Shown piece after piece: positions 45,315-54,252 of a stretch of 64,000 nt of DNA (the stretch's first letter is position 1; each line of letters starts with the position of its first letter). Source of the DNA: Malaciobacter molluscorum LMG 25693 (lineage in GTDB: Bacteria; Campylobacterota; Campylobacteria; Campylobacterales; Arcobacteraceae). The stretch spans positions 248,001 through 312,000 of the forward strand of contig NZ_CP032098.1 of assembly GCF_003544935.1 (NCBI RefSeq), written 5' to 3'. The notes below the pieces were generated by a model. The model ran no database searches. It was not told where the DNA came from and saw only the letters and a program-made list of their open reading frames with translations. The position numbers were made by a program, and so were the translations under genes.

Positions 45315-46508
45315 GTGAATATAAATAAATTAATTGGAAGTACATTAATTATTGCTGGAACAACAATTGGTGCAGGGATGTTAGCTTTACCTATTGTAAG
45401 TGCAACTTTTGGTTTTATTACTTCTTGTATAATAATGACAATTATTTGGGCTTTTATGGCTTATACTGCGTTACTTATGATTGAATTACATCAAAATGCA
45501 AATGTAGATGCTACATTAAATACACTAGCTTATAATATATTAGGAAGAAAAGGTCAAATTTTAGCAATATTTGCTATGTTATTTCTTTTTTATGCTTTAT
45601 GTGCTGCTTATATATCTGGCGGTGGAGAACAGATATATGATAAAATAAAAGAGTATTTTGAATTTGAAATACCAATGCAATCAGGCGCTATAATCTTTGC
45701 TTTAGTTATAGGAACTGTTGTTAGTACAAGTACAAGAAGTGTAGATTTATTGAATAGAGTTTTATTTATGATTAAAATCGTTGTATTAGTTGTGATGTTA
45801 ACTTTTTTAATGCCTTTTACCTCTATTGATAATTTAATGCATATGCCAAAACAACAAGCTTTAGTTTTTGCAAGTTTACCGGTTGTTTTTACTTCTTTTG
45901 GTTTTCATGGTTCAATTCCTTCTATTGTTAGATATATTGGAAAAGATATTAAAGCTTTGAGAATTATTATGATTTGTGGTTCATTACTTCCTTTAATTGT
46001 TTATATTTTGTGGCAGTTTGTATCTCATGGTATTTTAACTCAACAAGAATTAGTTCAAAATGATTCTTTAACATCTTTTATCAAAGCACTTAGTTTTGTT
46101 GCAAATAATAGTTATATGAGCTTTTTAATCTCACTATTTGCAAATCTTGCGCTTGCTACTTCATTTTTAGGTGTTAGTTTAGGTCTATTTGATTTTTTAC
46201 AAGATTTTTTATCAAAAAAAGATAAAAAGGCTTCTAGATTATTGACATCACTTGTAACATTTCTTCCTCCTTTATCTTTTGCTTTATTTTATCCAGAAGG
46301 ATTTATCAAAGCACTTGGTTTTGCTAGTTTTGCATTGGTTATATTAGCTTTGTTTTTACCTGTAATGATGGTTTATAAACAAAGAAAAAATAGTAACCTT
46401 AATTACACGTATAAAGTATTAGGTGGAAATTTTGGCTTATTATTAGTTGTATTATTTGGAAGTTTGATAATTATTGTTCAAATTTTACAAATGTTAAAAG
46501 TTTTGTAA
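45315..46508 (+). CDS. Aromatic amino acid permease (HAAAP family)
   Basis: A 397-residue inner-membrane transporter with about eleven helices. The N-terminal signature IGSTLIIAGTTIGAGMLALP is the hallmark of the hydroxy/aromatic amino acid permease family (Mtr, TnaB, TyrP). GFHGSIPSIVRYIGKD and LGVSLGLFDFLQDFL are further family segments. It starts with GTG. By similarity it imports tyrosine or tryptophan in symport with protons; which one cannot be decided. It is a monocistronic gene between the cco-addB operon and the convergent porin gene. Confidence 0.9.
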   Translation: MNINKLIGSTLIIAGTTIGAGMLALPIVSATFGFITSCIIMTIIWAFMAYTALLMIELHQNANVDATLNTLAYNILGRKGQILAIFAMLFLFYALCAAYISGGGEQIYDKIKEYFEFEIPMQSGAIIFALVIGTVVSTSTRSVDLLNRVLFMIKIVVLVVMLTFLMPFTSIDNLMHMPKQQALVFASLPVVFTSFGFHGSIPSIVRYIGKDIKALRIIMICGSLLPLIVYILWQFVSHGILTQQELVQNDSLTSFIKALSFVANNSYMSFLISLFANLALATSFLGVSLGLFDFLQDFLSKKDKKASRLLTSLVTFLPPLSFALFYPEGFIKALGFASFALVILALFLPVMMVYKQRKNSNLNYTYKVLGGNFGLLLVVLFGSLIIIVQILQMLKVL

Positions 46509-46515
46509 TATAAAT

Positions 46516-46552
46516 AAAAAAAGGATGAGATTTTTAAATCTCACCCTTTTTA
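46516..46552. terminator. Bidirectional terminator between the HAAAP permease and porin 1 genes
   Basis: AAAAAGGATGAGATTT (46517-46532) pairs with AATCTCACCCTTTTT (46537-46551) with one A-C mismatch. It is a long stem with T-runs on both strands. Confidence 0.8.
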
Positions 46553-46579
46553 TTAAATCTTAAAATTATACTATTTTAA

Positions 46580-47815
46580 TTAGAAAGAATATTGGATATT
46601 TAATCTTCCAATTGTAGAATCTATATCTTTATCTGTGCTACCTCTTTCTTTATCTTTTGTAAATTGACCAAATTGTACATAAGTAGAGAAGTTTTTACTC
46701 ATATCATAAGTAACTTTTGTATAAATTTCTTCTTGATCACCAGTATCTACTGTTTTAGAACCTGTATCAATTGAAGAGTATTTTAATGCAATGTTTAATT
46801 TTGGTAATACTTGTGCGCTAACACCAGCATAAATAGCATCTGCATCATTAATACCTGTTAAAGTAACTCTCCAGTGTGGATCCATACCAGTTTCTGCACT
46901 ATAATCTAATGCAGTAGTTCCACCTTCATCATCAGTATGACCATAGTATAAGTAAGCATCAAAGATTCCCATTTGTGCATCAATACCAATTTTAAATAAT
47001 TTATTATCAGCTGAAGTATCATCTAAATCTAAAGATGAGTATCTTACAAATGGACTTAATTTAACATCACCAACATTATATGCTGCTTTTAATCCCACTG
47101 TATATGCATCTGCAATGTCTTGTAAATCAATATATGAAGCATCTACATTAATTCCAGCAAATGAAGCCATAGCACCAACAAATACTACATTCTCATCACC
47201 ATTGATATCACCTATAAAGTTACCTTTTGCATCTTTTCTATTTCTAGGATGTAATGTATCAGATATTTCACCATAATCCTCACCTAAGTTAGTTTGATTG
47301 AAATATGCTGCTGCTAATGTAACAGGACCTAAGTTTGTAACAGCTAATGCACCAGTACCAGTTTGCTCATTACCCATTGAGTCTCTAGCCATTGTAAATG
47401 GAGTAGCTAAAGCTTGTTTACCTAAAGTAATAGCTGTATTTGCAATACCTGTATAAACAAAGTTTACTTCAGATAAAGTTACATTTAATTGTCCATCACT
47501 ATCATCATGAGTACTTAAAGAAGCTTCACCCGCTTGCTTCCCACCAATAATAAATCTAGTATTAGCAGTAACATCTTCATTTACTTTTGATTTTAGGTTT
47601 AATGCGATTTTATAGTTATTTGTTGATTTACTATGATGTTTTTTTACTCCATTAACTTCACCATAGTTATCTTCATAGTCATTATATCTATATGTAACAG
47701 TACCAGATACATCTACATTTTTAATAGCATCTTCTAAAGCTTTAGCTGAAGAAGAAGTAGTAAGACCAGCAACTGCAACAGCAGCAACTAAACTCATCTT
47801 TGCGAATTTTCTCAT
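46580..47815 (-). CDS. Major outer membrane protein-like porin, copy 1
   Basis: A 411-residue outer-membrane beta-barrel protein of the Campylobacter MOMP type. A signal peptide (MRKFAKMSLVAAVAVAGL to about residue 24) is followed by alternating beta strands with Asp/Gly-rich turns and a C-terminal Phe (LNIQYSF), the BAM signal. The first 40 residues are almost identical to porin 2 at 49853, while the loops differ. TATAAT on the minus strand (plus 47848-47853) and AAAAGGAAA give a short-leader promoter of its own. It should allow diffusion of small hydrophilic solutes. Confidence 0.88.
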   Translation of the reverse strand: MRKFAKMSLVAAVAVAGLTTSSSAKALEDAIKNVDVSGTVTYRYNDYEDNYGEVNGVKKHHSKSTNNYKIALNLKSKVNEDVTANTRFIIGGKQAGEASLSTHDDSDGQLNVTLSEVNFVYTGIANTAITLGKQALATPFTMARDSMGNEQTGTGALAVTNLGPVTLAAAYFNQTNLGEDYGEISDTLHPRNRKDAKGNFIGDINGDENVVFVGAMASFAGINVDASYIDLQDIADAYTVGLKAAYNVGDVKLSPFVRYSSLDLDDTSADNKLFKIGIDAQMGIFDAYLYYGHTDDEGGTTALDYSAETGMDPHWRVTLTGINDADAIYAGVSAQVLPKLNIALKYSSIDTGSKTVDTGDQEEIYTKVTYDMSKNFSTYVQFGQFTKDKERGSTDKDIDSTIGRLNIQYSF

Positions 47816-47845
47816 TGTGTTTCCTTTTTGTAATTAAAGTGTTAT

Positions 47846-47853
47846 TTATTATA
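47846..47853 (-). promoter_or_regulatory. Probable -10 box of porin 1
   Basis: ATTATA at 47848-47853 reads TATAAT on the minus strand, after a T/A-rich tract. The start would lie near 47841, giving a leader of only about 25 nt with AAAAGGAAA as SD. This contrasts with the roughly 100-nt leader of porin 2. Confidence 0.45.
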
Positions 47854-47926
47854 TTTAAAATATTTTTAATCTACATTAAAAAGTTGATTAATTTTTAAAC
47901 TTTTTAAATAATCTTTTTTATTATAC

Positions 47927-49021
47927 TTATTTTGAAGTTGCTATTAAAACATCTTCAATTATTTTAGTTATATCCCCATCTAAAATTGCTGATACATTTG
48001 AGTAACCTATATTACTTCTAGTATCTTTTACTTGTTGATATGGTTGAAGAACATATGAACGGATTTGATGTCCCCAGCCAATTTCACTTTTCTCTACACC
48101 ATCACTTGCACTTTTTTGTTTTTCAAGTTCGAATTCATAAAGCCTACTTTTAAGCATTTTTAACGCACTTGCTTTGTTTTTATGTTGGCTTCTATCATTT
48201 TGACATTGAACTACAATATTTGTAGGAATATGTGTAATTCTAATTGCACTTTCTGTTTTATTTACATGTTGACCACCAGCGCCACTAGCTCTATATGTAT
48301 CAATTCTAATATCTTTATCTTCTATTTCTATATTAATATTATCATCAATTTCAGGACTTACCATAACTGAAGCAAATGAAGTGTGTCTTTTTGCATTTGA
48401 ATCAAAAGGAGAGATTCTTACAAGTCTATGAATACCATTTTCTGCTTTTAAATATCCATATGCATTGACACCTTTGATTATAAAAGATACATCTTTTATT
48501 CCAGCTTCTTCTCCATCTTGATAATCAAGTATTTCTACTTTAAAGTTATTTCTTTCTGCCCATCTTAAATACATTCTATATAATATACTAGCCCAATCTT
48601 GTGATTCTGTTCCCCCTGCACCTGGATGTATTGATACAATAGCATTAAGTCCATCATCATTACCACTTAGCATTACTTCAATTTCTGTTTTTTTTACAAT
48701 GTTTTCTATTTCATCAGCTTCTTCATAAAGCATATTTAGTGTTTCATCATCTTTATCTTCTAATGCTAATTCATAAATTTCATTTGTATCATTAAGTGCG
48801 CTATTTGCTTTATCAAATTTACTTAATTTACTTAAAATTCTATTTTTTTCTATTCCTATTTTTGTCGCAACTTCTATATTGTTCCAAAAGTCTGGATCTG
48901 ATTCTTGTTGTTCTATCTCTTTAAGTCTTATATGCAACTTATCAGGATTTAAAATAGATTTAATATTTTCAAGTTTTTTATTAAGTAATTTTAAAAGCTC
49001 ACTATATTCATAATTATCCAT
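47927..49021 (-). CDS. prfB: Peptide chain release factor 2
   Basis: A 364-residue class I release factor that reads UGA and UAA. The tripeptide anticodon SPF is in [16 protein letters not shown], and the catalytic GGQ is in [17 protein letters not shown]. The gene is one uninterrupted frame, without the programmed +1 frameshift of E. coli prfB. Its ATG overlaps the last base of the upstream cytochrome gene. It is flanked by that cytochrome and by two porin genes, an unusual setting for a translation factor. Confidence 0.96.
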   Translation of the reverse strand: MDNYEYSELLKLLNKKLENIKSILNPDKLHIRLKEIEQQESDPDFWNNIEVATKIGIEKNRILSKLSKFDKANSALNDTNEIYELALEDKDDETLNMLYEEADEIENIVKKTEIEVMLSGNDDGLNAIVSIHPGAGGTESQDWASILYRMYLRWAERNNFKVEILDYQDGEEAGIKDVSFIIKGVNAYGYLKAENGIHRLVRISPFDSNAKRHTSFASVMVSPEIDDNINIEIEDKDIRIDTYRASGAGGQHVNKTESAIRITHIPTNIVVQCQNDRSQHKNKASALKMLKSRLYEFELEKQKSASDGVEKSEIGWGHQIRSYVLQPYQQVKDTRSNIGYSNVSAILDGDITKIIEDVLIATSK

Positions 49022-49734
49022 TATTTTTTAGTTTCTTCTTTCTTCTTTTTTTGATTTATACTTCTTAAATAAACATATACATTTTTTACATCTTGATCTG
49101 TCATTAAAGTTGCATAAGGTCTCATAATAAATGCAGCACCTCTATCATATGTACCATTATTATAATCTCTAATTGAAATAGTAAAATCTTGTAAGTTTAG
49201 TTTATTTATTTCTCTTGAAAAACCTTTAGATTTTATTTCACCTTTTTCTCCATGACATGATTGGCATTTGTTTTTATATAACTTTTCTCCTGATTTACTT
49301 TTTCTAAAATAAATCTGTTTTTTCTTAAGAGCAATTTCCTCTTTTTTTCTTTGTTCTAATCTTTGCAATATTTTCTCTTCTAATGCTGCTTCATCTATAT
49401 TTGATACTACAACTTGTTTTGTAGTAGGTGTTGTTGGTTGAATAACAGGAGTAACTTTTTGAACTATTACTTCTTTTTTAGGATCAGCTTTTTTAAAAAT
49501 ATATATATAGTTGTTTGCATTCTCTTTTGATGTAATTTTTATATCATCTATTTGCCAACCTTCCTTTTTCATATCTTCTACTGATTTTGAACCTTTACAT
49601 AATCCCCCATCAAGTTTAGTATTTTCAATAGTTGCCATATCTTTGTGATTTTGTTTAAAACACATAGTAGTTTGTGCAGCTGCTATGCTTAAAGTCATCA
49701 TTGAAGTTAAAGTAAGCGTTGTAAGTAATCTCAT
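49021..49734 (-). CDS. Periplasmic monoheme cytochrome c with extra N-terminal domain
   Basis: A 237-residue exported protein. A signal peptide ([18 protein letters not shown]) leads to a small domain with two cysteines ([10 protein letters not shown] and GLCKGSKS), a Pro/Thr-rich linker ([13 protein letters not shown]), a charged coiled coil (about 115-150), and then a class I cytochrome c domain with heme motif [11 protein letters not shown] and a candidate Met ligand in IMRPYATLM. The partner is unknown. It is translationally coupled to prfB. The N-terminal domain resembles nothing I can name. Confidence 0.75.
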   Translation of the reverse strand: MRLLTTLTLTSMMTLSIAAAQTTMCFKQNHKDMATIENTKLDGGLCKGSKSVEDMKKEGWQIDDIKITSKENANNYIYIFKKADPKKEVIVQKVTPVIQPTTPTTKQVVVSNIDEAALEEKILQRLEQRKKEEIALKKKQIYFRKSKSGEKLYKNKCQSCHGEKGEIKSKGFSREINKLNLQDFTISIRDYNNGTYDRGAAFIMRPYATLMTDQDVKNVYVYLRSINQKKKKEETKK

Positions 49735-49799
49735 TTTTATCCTTTTATAAAATTAAGGATATTTTAGCATAAATAAGTTAAATAAATTTTGATTAAAAA

Positions 49800-49826
49800 A
49801 AAAGGTTGGATAAAATCCAACCTTTT
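49800..49826 (-). terminator. Terminator after porin 2
   Basis: AAAAGGTTGGAT (49800-49811) and ATCCAACCTTTT (49815-49826) form a perfect 12-bp stem with a 3-nt loop. A T-run follows on the minus strand (A-run before 49800). Confidence 0.85.
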
Positions 49827-49852
49827 AAAGTTAAGTAGTTTAAACTTTGATA

Positions 49853-51109
49853 TTAGAAAGAGTATTGTACTTGAAGTCTTCCAACAGTACCATCGTTGTC
49901 ATCACCGTGGTTGTTGCTATCTCTATCAATTTCAGTTTTACCGAATCTGATATATCCACCAAAGTTTTTAGACATTTGGTATGAAGTTTGAATATAGTAT
50001 TCCTCATCAGTTAAATCTTCAGTATTTGCTCCAGTATGTTGATCTTGGTCTAATCTATTATATTTAAGAGCAACATTTAAAGAAGGTAATACCTGTGCAT
50101 CAACTGATAACATTAAGAAATCTGCATCTCTTTTACCATTTAAAGTTAAATTCCAACCGTCAAGGTTTGTTTTTGCACTGTTATCCATTGCACCAATTCC
50201 ACCTTCATCATCAGTCCAACCATAGTTAATGTTTGCACCAAAGATACCAAGTTTAGCACCTAATTCAATTTTTGTTAAACTATTATCTATTTTTTCAGCA
50301 CCTGGTTGAAGTTCATCATCTAAATCAACATAAGTATGTCTTGCACCAATAGATAATTTAACATCACCAACATTAAATTTAGCTAATGCACCAATTGTAT
50401 AAGAATCAAGTACATCTTGCATATTTAAATACCATGCATCTAAAGCAACTGGCCCAATGTTACCCATTATACCAACAGTTGCAATATCTTTATCTCCAAA
50501 AGTATCAACATAATCTTTTCTTGAAGGATTTTTAGTTAAATCTCTATTATTTAATATATCACCAGATTTACCTAAGTTAGTTTGGTTAAAGTATGCAGCT
50601 GCTAATGTTACAGGTCCAAGATTTGTTAATGCTAAGATACCAGTACCAGTTTGCTCGTTTCCATCTGCATCAATAGCTACAGTCCATGGAGTTGTTAAAC
50701 CTTGTTTACCAAAGTTAATAGTTGTGTTTTTAAGACCAGTGTATGAAAAATAAACTTGAGATAAAGTAACATCAACTTGAGAATCACCTTGTGTAGTTGT
50801 ATTTAATGAAGCAAAACCAGCATCATCATTTGAACCAACAATAAATCTAGTAACAGCTGTTACATCTTCATTTACTTTTGCTTTAGCAGTTAATGCAATT
50901 TTATATTTGTTATTACTTGCATCACCAGCTCTATATTTAGCATCTTTAGATTTTTGGTTATCATAGTTTGTATCATCATATCTATATACTACTGTACCAG
51001 ATACATCTACGTTTTTAATAGCGTCTTCTAAAGCTTTAGCTGAAGAAGTAGTAGTAAGACCAGCAACTGCAACAGCAGCAACAAGACTCATTTTTGCGAA
51101 TTTTTTCAT
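49853..51109 (-). CDS. Major outer membrane protein-like porin, copy 2
   Basis: A 418-residue paralogue of porin 1. A signal peptide (MKKFAKMSLVAAVAVAGL) and the same start of the mature protein (LEDAIKNVDVSGTV) are followed by barrel strands with different loops and the ending QVQYSF. Shared internal segments include GPVTLAAAYFNQTNLG and NEQTGTG. AGGAG precedes the ATG. It has a long GC-rich leader (51110 to about 51209) and a strong terminator, suggesting high and post-transcriptionally controlled expression. Confidence 0.9.
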   Translation of the reverse strand: MKKFAKMSLVAAVAVAGLTTTSSAKALEDAIKNVDVSGTVVYRYDDTNYDNQKSKDAKYRAGDASNNKYKIALTAKAKVNEDVTAVTRFIVGSNDDAGFASLNTTTQGDSQVDVTLSQVYFSYTGLKNTTINFGKQGLTTPWTVAIDADGNEQTGTGILALTNLGPVTLAAAYFNQTNLGKSGDILNNRDLTKNPSRKDYVDTFGDKDIATVGIMGNIGPVALDAWYLNMQDVLDSYTIGALAKFNVGDVKLSIGARHTYVDLDDELQPGAEKIDNSLTKIELGAKLGIFGANINYGWTDDEGGIGAMDNSAKTNLDGWNLTLNGKRDADFLMLSVDAQVLPSLNVALKYNRLDQDQHTGANTEDLTDEEYYIQTSYQMSKNFGGYIRFGKTEIDRDSNNHGDDNDGTVGRLQVQYSF

Positions 51110-51221
51110 TTGTTCTCCTAAAATTTCGAAATTTATATAATCAGTATTACCGGAGCGCGCGAACTATTCTAATTCTATTAGGATTTAGAAACTATCCCGA
51201 TACACCGTTATGCAAATTGTA
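51110..51221 (-). promoter_or_regulatory. Promoter and GC-rich leader of porin 2
   Basis: On the minus strand TACAAT (plus 51216-51221) is a likely -10, with a start near 51209 and a leader of about 100 nt. The stretch 51149-51209 contains GC-rich blocks (ACCGGAGCGCGCGAAC, TATCCCGATACACCG) far above the local composition. Possible stems are CTAAT/ATTAG (51169-51181) and GGAT/ATCC (51181-51197). Near the gene is the perfect palindrome AAATTTCGAAATTT (51121-51134). The layout resembles a structured 5' UTR. Confidence 0.5.
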
Positions 51222-51292
51222 CATAAGTAAATTTTAAAGTTTTCTTAAAATGAGTTTTTTATGAGTCTTTAGCTATAAATTTAAGGTTAATT

Positions 51293-51604
51293 TTACTTTT
51301 TAACTGATACTTTACAATTACTTATGATATGGGGTTTGCAAATAGTTAGTTTTATTTTTTTTATTTTATAAGTGTCAAAAATATGTTTTCTTATGTCTAA
51401 AATCGCATCTTCAATTAATTTAAATTGACTTTTTTTCATTATATTTTCTATATCATATGCTATTTTAGAATAATCAATAAAATTATTTTTACTATACTTA
51501 TATTTTATAGTACAGTTTACTACGACACTTTGTTTTTTTTCTCTTTCAAAAGGTAATATGCCAATAATACAATCAAAAGTTAAATTTTCTATTTTTATTT
51601 TCAT
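51293..51604 (-). CDS. folB: Dihydroneopterin aldolase (FolB)
   Basis: A 103-residue enzyme of the FolB/FolX fold that cleaves dihydroneopterin to 6-hydroxymethyl-dihydropterin in folate synthesis. The N-terminus MKIKIENLTFDCIIGILPFE, with the following E-R-E-K-K-Q, carries the substrate-binding Glu. The C-terminal KLTICKPHII holds the catalytic Lys region. The frame is open from an ATG at 51634, but that codon lies in the loop of the plsY terminator, so I start at ATG 51604 (51610 is also possible). No strong SD is visible, so expression may depend on read-through. Confidence 0.85.
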   Translation of the reverse strand: MKIKIENLTFDCIIGILPFEREKKQSVVVNCTIKYKYSKNNFIDYSKIAYDIENIMKKSQFKLIEDAILDIRKHIFDTYKIKKIKLTICKPHIISNCKVSVKK

Positions 51605-51620
51605 ATTCATAATAATTTTC

Positions 51621-51652
51621 AAAAAAGTTATCATATTTTAGATAACTTTTTT
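51621..51652 (-). terminator. Hairpin terminator at the end of plsY
   Basis: AAAAAAGTTATC (51621-51632) and GATAACTTTTTT (51641-51652) form a perfect 12-bp stem with an 8-nt loop, ending in a T-run on both strands. The plsY stop codon (51638-51640) is in the loop. It would reduce read-through into folB. Confidence 0.8.
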
Positions 51653-52261
51653 TTCTTCACCTTTTATTAATCTTATAATATTTGGAATATGCTTATAGTA
51701 AATAATAAATGCAATAATATACATAGGAGCATTACTTCCAACTTCAAGTCCATTATTAAATAAAATAGCACTCAAAATTACTGCTGTTAAACCTAATAGT
51801 GAAGATAAAGATGATACTTTTAATACTTTTGCACAAAATCCCCAAACAATTGCACCAATTAATGTAGGTATAGGAATAAGAACAATAAATACACCAAGTC
51901 CAGTTGCTACGCCTTTTCCCCCCTCTAAACTTAAATATACAGAATAACAGTGTCCAAGTACACTTAATACTGCAATTGCCCAAAGTGTTTCAGTAGGTGC
52001 ATTAAACATTATGGCAACAATTAAAACTACTGTACCTTTTAGTGCATCTAATAATACAGTAGCAATTCCAAGTTTTTTTGCTAATTTAGGATTTGTTTGT
52101 TTAACTACTCTTAGCACGTTTGTTGCACCAATAGAACCACTACCTGATTCTTTTACATTTACATTTGCAAATAATTTAGCCAAAATTAATCCAAAAGGAA
52201 TAGAACCAACTAAATATGCAATGATATAAAATAGAACATTTGAATTTGTAAGAAAATCCAT
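51638..52261 (-). CDS. plsY: Glycerol-3-phosphate acyltransferase PlsY
   Basis: A 207-residue inner-membrane enzyme with five predicted helices that acylates glycerol-3-phosphate from acyl-phosphate, the first step of phospholipid synthesis. Family motifs are AYLVGSIPFGLILAK, GSGSIGATNVLRV (catalytic Ser/Arg), LEGGKGVATGLG (glycerol-phosphate binding) and the C-terminal YYKHIPNIIRLIKGEE. Length and layout are typical. It diverges from nadA across 127 bp with face-to-face -10 elements. Its gene ends in a hairpin upstream of folB. Confidence 0.95.
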   Translation of the reverse strand: MDFLTNSNVLFYIIAYLVGSIPFGLILAKLFANVNVKESGSGSIGATNVLRVVKQTNPKLAKKLGIATVLLDALKGTVVLIVAIMFNAPTETLWAIAVLSVLGHCYSVYLSLEGGKGVATGLGVFIVLIPIPTLIGAIVWGFCAKVLKVSSLSSLLGLTAVILSAILFNNGLEVGSNAPMYIIAFIIYYKHIPNIIRLIKGEEKKVI

Positions 52262-52303
52262 ATATTACCTTTATTAAAGTTTTTGCTTGTTTTAATTAAA
52301 AAG

Positions 52304-52328
52304 ATTATAACAAAAAATTTGTTATATT
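52304..52328. promoter_or_regulatory. Overlapping divergent promoters of plsY and nadA
   Basis: ATAACAAA (52307-52314) and TTTGTTAT (52318-52325) are perfect inverted arms. Each arm carries an extended -10: TGT-TATAAT on minus (52312-52304) for plsY and TGT-TATATT on plus (52320-52328) for nadA. The predicted starts are near 52297 and 52335. Each promoter's -35 position falls on the other's -10, so the two should compete for polymerase. Confidence 0.5.
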
Positions 52329-52388
52329 CCCATTATCTATTTATGTAGTCAAATGTAAAATATTATAAAAAACCATAAAGGTTAAATT

Positions 52389-53381
52389 TTGAATTTAAAA
52401 GAAGAAATTTTAAAACTAAAAGAAAAACTTGATGTGACAGTTGTTGCACATTTTTATCAAAAAGATGAAGTTTTTGAATTAGCAGATATTGTAGGGGATT
52501 CTCTAGAATTAGCAAAAAAATCAATGGAAACATCTTCTAAATATATCTTATTTTGTGGTGTTGGCTTTATGGGAGAGGGTGTTAAAATTTTAAGTCCTCA
52601 AAAAAGAGTTCTAATGCCAAAAATAGCATGTTGTGCAATGGCACGAATGATTGATGGTGATTATTATGATGAGAGTATTGCAAAATTAAATGAAGCTGGA
52701 ATAAAAAGCGAAAATATATTGCCAATTACTTATATTAATTCAAGTGCTGCTGTTAAGGCAAGAGTTGGAAAGATGGGTGGACTTGTATGCACATCATCAA
52801 ATGCTTATAAAATTATTGAAAAGGGTTTGCAATCAGGTAAAAAAATTTTATTTGTACCTGATAGATGTTTAGGACAAAATTTTGCAAAACAGATGAATTT
52901 AAAATCAGCAGTTATTGGTGATGGAACAGATTTAAAAGAGGCTGATATTATATGTTACAACGGTTTTTGTTCTGTTCATCAACAATTTAGTATTGAGGAT
53001 GTTGAATTTTATAAAGAAAAATATGATGATATTTTAATAGCTTCTCATCCAGAGTGTGATCCAAGTGTTTGTGATGCTTCTGATTTTGTTGGTTCAACTT
53101 CACAACTTATAAAATTTATAAAAGAGTTGCCATCTGAACAAAAAGTAGCTGTGGGAACAGAATTTAATATGGTTAATAGATTAAGAGAAAAAAATACTTT
53201 TATATTAAGTTCTACTAAACCTGAGTGTCCCACAATGAATGAGACAACATTAGAAGATTTATATAAGACATTAAAACTTATAGAAAGTGAGCAAGATGCA
53301 CCTTATGAGTGTGAAATTTTAGTTGATGAAGAAGAAGCAAAGTGGGCAAGAACTGCATTGCAAAGGATGTTTGAAATATGA
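52389..53381 (+). CDS. nadA: Quinolinate synthase NadA
   Basis: A 330-residue 4Fe-4S enzyme that condenses iminoaspartate with dihydroxyacetone phosphate to quinolinate. Family segments include VVAHFYQKDEV, FCGVGFMGEGVKIL, MPKIACCAMA, TYINSSAAVKA, CTSSNA, FVPDRCLGQN and SHPECDPSVCDASDFVGSTS; the cluster cysteines are spread over CCAMA, NGFCSVHQQ and KPECPTM regions. The start is TTG with AAAGG upstream (52376-52381), because the first ATG would remove the N-terminal substrate-binding part. It overlaps nadC by 4 nt. Confidence 0.95.
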   Translation: MNLKEEILKLKEKLDVTVVAHFYQKDEVFELADIVGDSLELAKKSMETSSKYILFCGVGFMGEGVKILSPQKRVLMPKIACCAMARMIDGDYYDESIAKLNEAGIKSENILPITYINSSAAVKARVGKMGGLVCTSSNAYKIIEKGLQSGKKILFVPDRCLGQNFAKQMNLKSAVIGDGTDLKEADIICYNGFCSVHQQFSIEDVEFYKEKYDDILIASHPECDPSVCDASDFVGSTSQLIKFIKELPSEQKVAVGTEFNMVNRLREKNTFILSSTKPECPTMNETTLEDLYKTLKLIESEQDAPYECEILVDEEEAKWARTALQRMFEI

Positions 53382-54199
53382 TTAATATTAAAAAATTTGT
53401 TAAAAATGCTATTATTGAAGATAATGGTAGAGGGGATTTGTTTTTTGATGTTGCTCCAAAAGGAAGATTTACAGCTCGAGTTATATCTAAAGATGATGGA
53501 ATTATAGCAGGTGTAAAATATGCAAAAATTTTAGCGAGAACTGAAAAATTTGATTGTAAATTTTTAAAAAGAGATGGAGAAAGTGTTAAAAAAGGTGAAA
53601 TAATTGCAGAATTAGAAGGAAAAGCATCAGTTTTATTATCAAGCGAAAGAACTTTTTTAAATCTACTTCAACATGCAAGTGGAATTGCAACAGTTGCAAA
53701 TAAATATGCACAAAAAATTAAAGATTATAATGTAGTTTTATTAGATACAAGAAAAACAAGACCTCAATTAAGAGATTTTGAAAAATATGCTAGTAGAGTA
53801 GGTGGAGCGATTAATCATAGATTAGGATTAGATGATTGTTTGATGTTAAAAGATACTCATTTAAAAACAATTGATAATTTAAAAGAATTTATATTAAAAG
53901 CAAGAAAAAGAATATCATGGGTTACAAAAATAGAAATAGAGTGTGAAACAATGCCTCAAGTTCAAACAGCCATGGATGCTGGCGCAGACATTATAATGTG
54001 TGATAATATGAAAATAGAGCAAATAGAAGAGGTTGTTAAATTTAGAAATGAAAAATATCCTCACATTCTACTTGAAGCAAGTGGAAATATTAACTTAGAT
54101 ACAATTGAAACTTATGCAAAAACTGGTGTGGATGCAATTAGTAGTGGAAGCATTATTCATCAGGCTACATGGTTAGATTTTTCAATGAAATTTGACTAG
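53378..54199 (+). CDS. nadC: Nicotinate-nucleotide pyrophosphorylase (carboxylating) NadC
   Basis: A 273-residue enzyme that converts quinolinate and PRPP to nicotinic acid mononucleotide. Typical segments are EDNGRGDLFFD at the N-terminus, LLSSERTFLNLLQHASGIAT, LDTRKTRPQLRDFEKYA, GGAINHRLGLDDCLMLKDTH, the acidic EIECE strand and LLEASGNINLDTI. Its ATG overlaps the nadA stop. The product feeds NadD, encoded at 563-1105 of this window. Confidence 0.96.
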   Translation: MINIKKFVKNAIIEDNGRGDLFFDVAPKGRFTARVISKDDGIIAGVKYAKILARTEKFDCKFLKRDGESVKKGEIIAELEGKASVLLSSERTFLNLLQHASGIATVANKYAQKIKDYNVVLLDTRKTRPQLRDFEKYASRVGGAINHRLGLDDCLMLKDTHLKTIDNLKEFILKARKRISWVTKIEIECETMPQVQTAMDAGADIIMCDNMKIEQIEEVVKFRNEKYPHILLEASGNINLDTIETYAKTGVDAISSGSIIHQATWLDFSMKFD

Positions 54200-54252
54200 T
54201 GATTAACTTTTTGTTAGTAATTGGGTATTATAATTATTAGGAGTTGTAAAGT

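Noticed and set aside
47927-49021. Programmed frameshift in prfB
   Set aside because: The frame is continuous from ATG to stop with no in-frame TGA and no CTT-TGA-C slippery site near codon 25.
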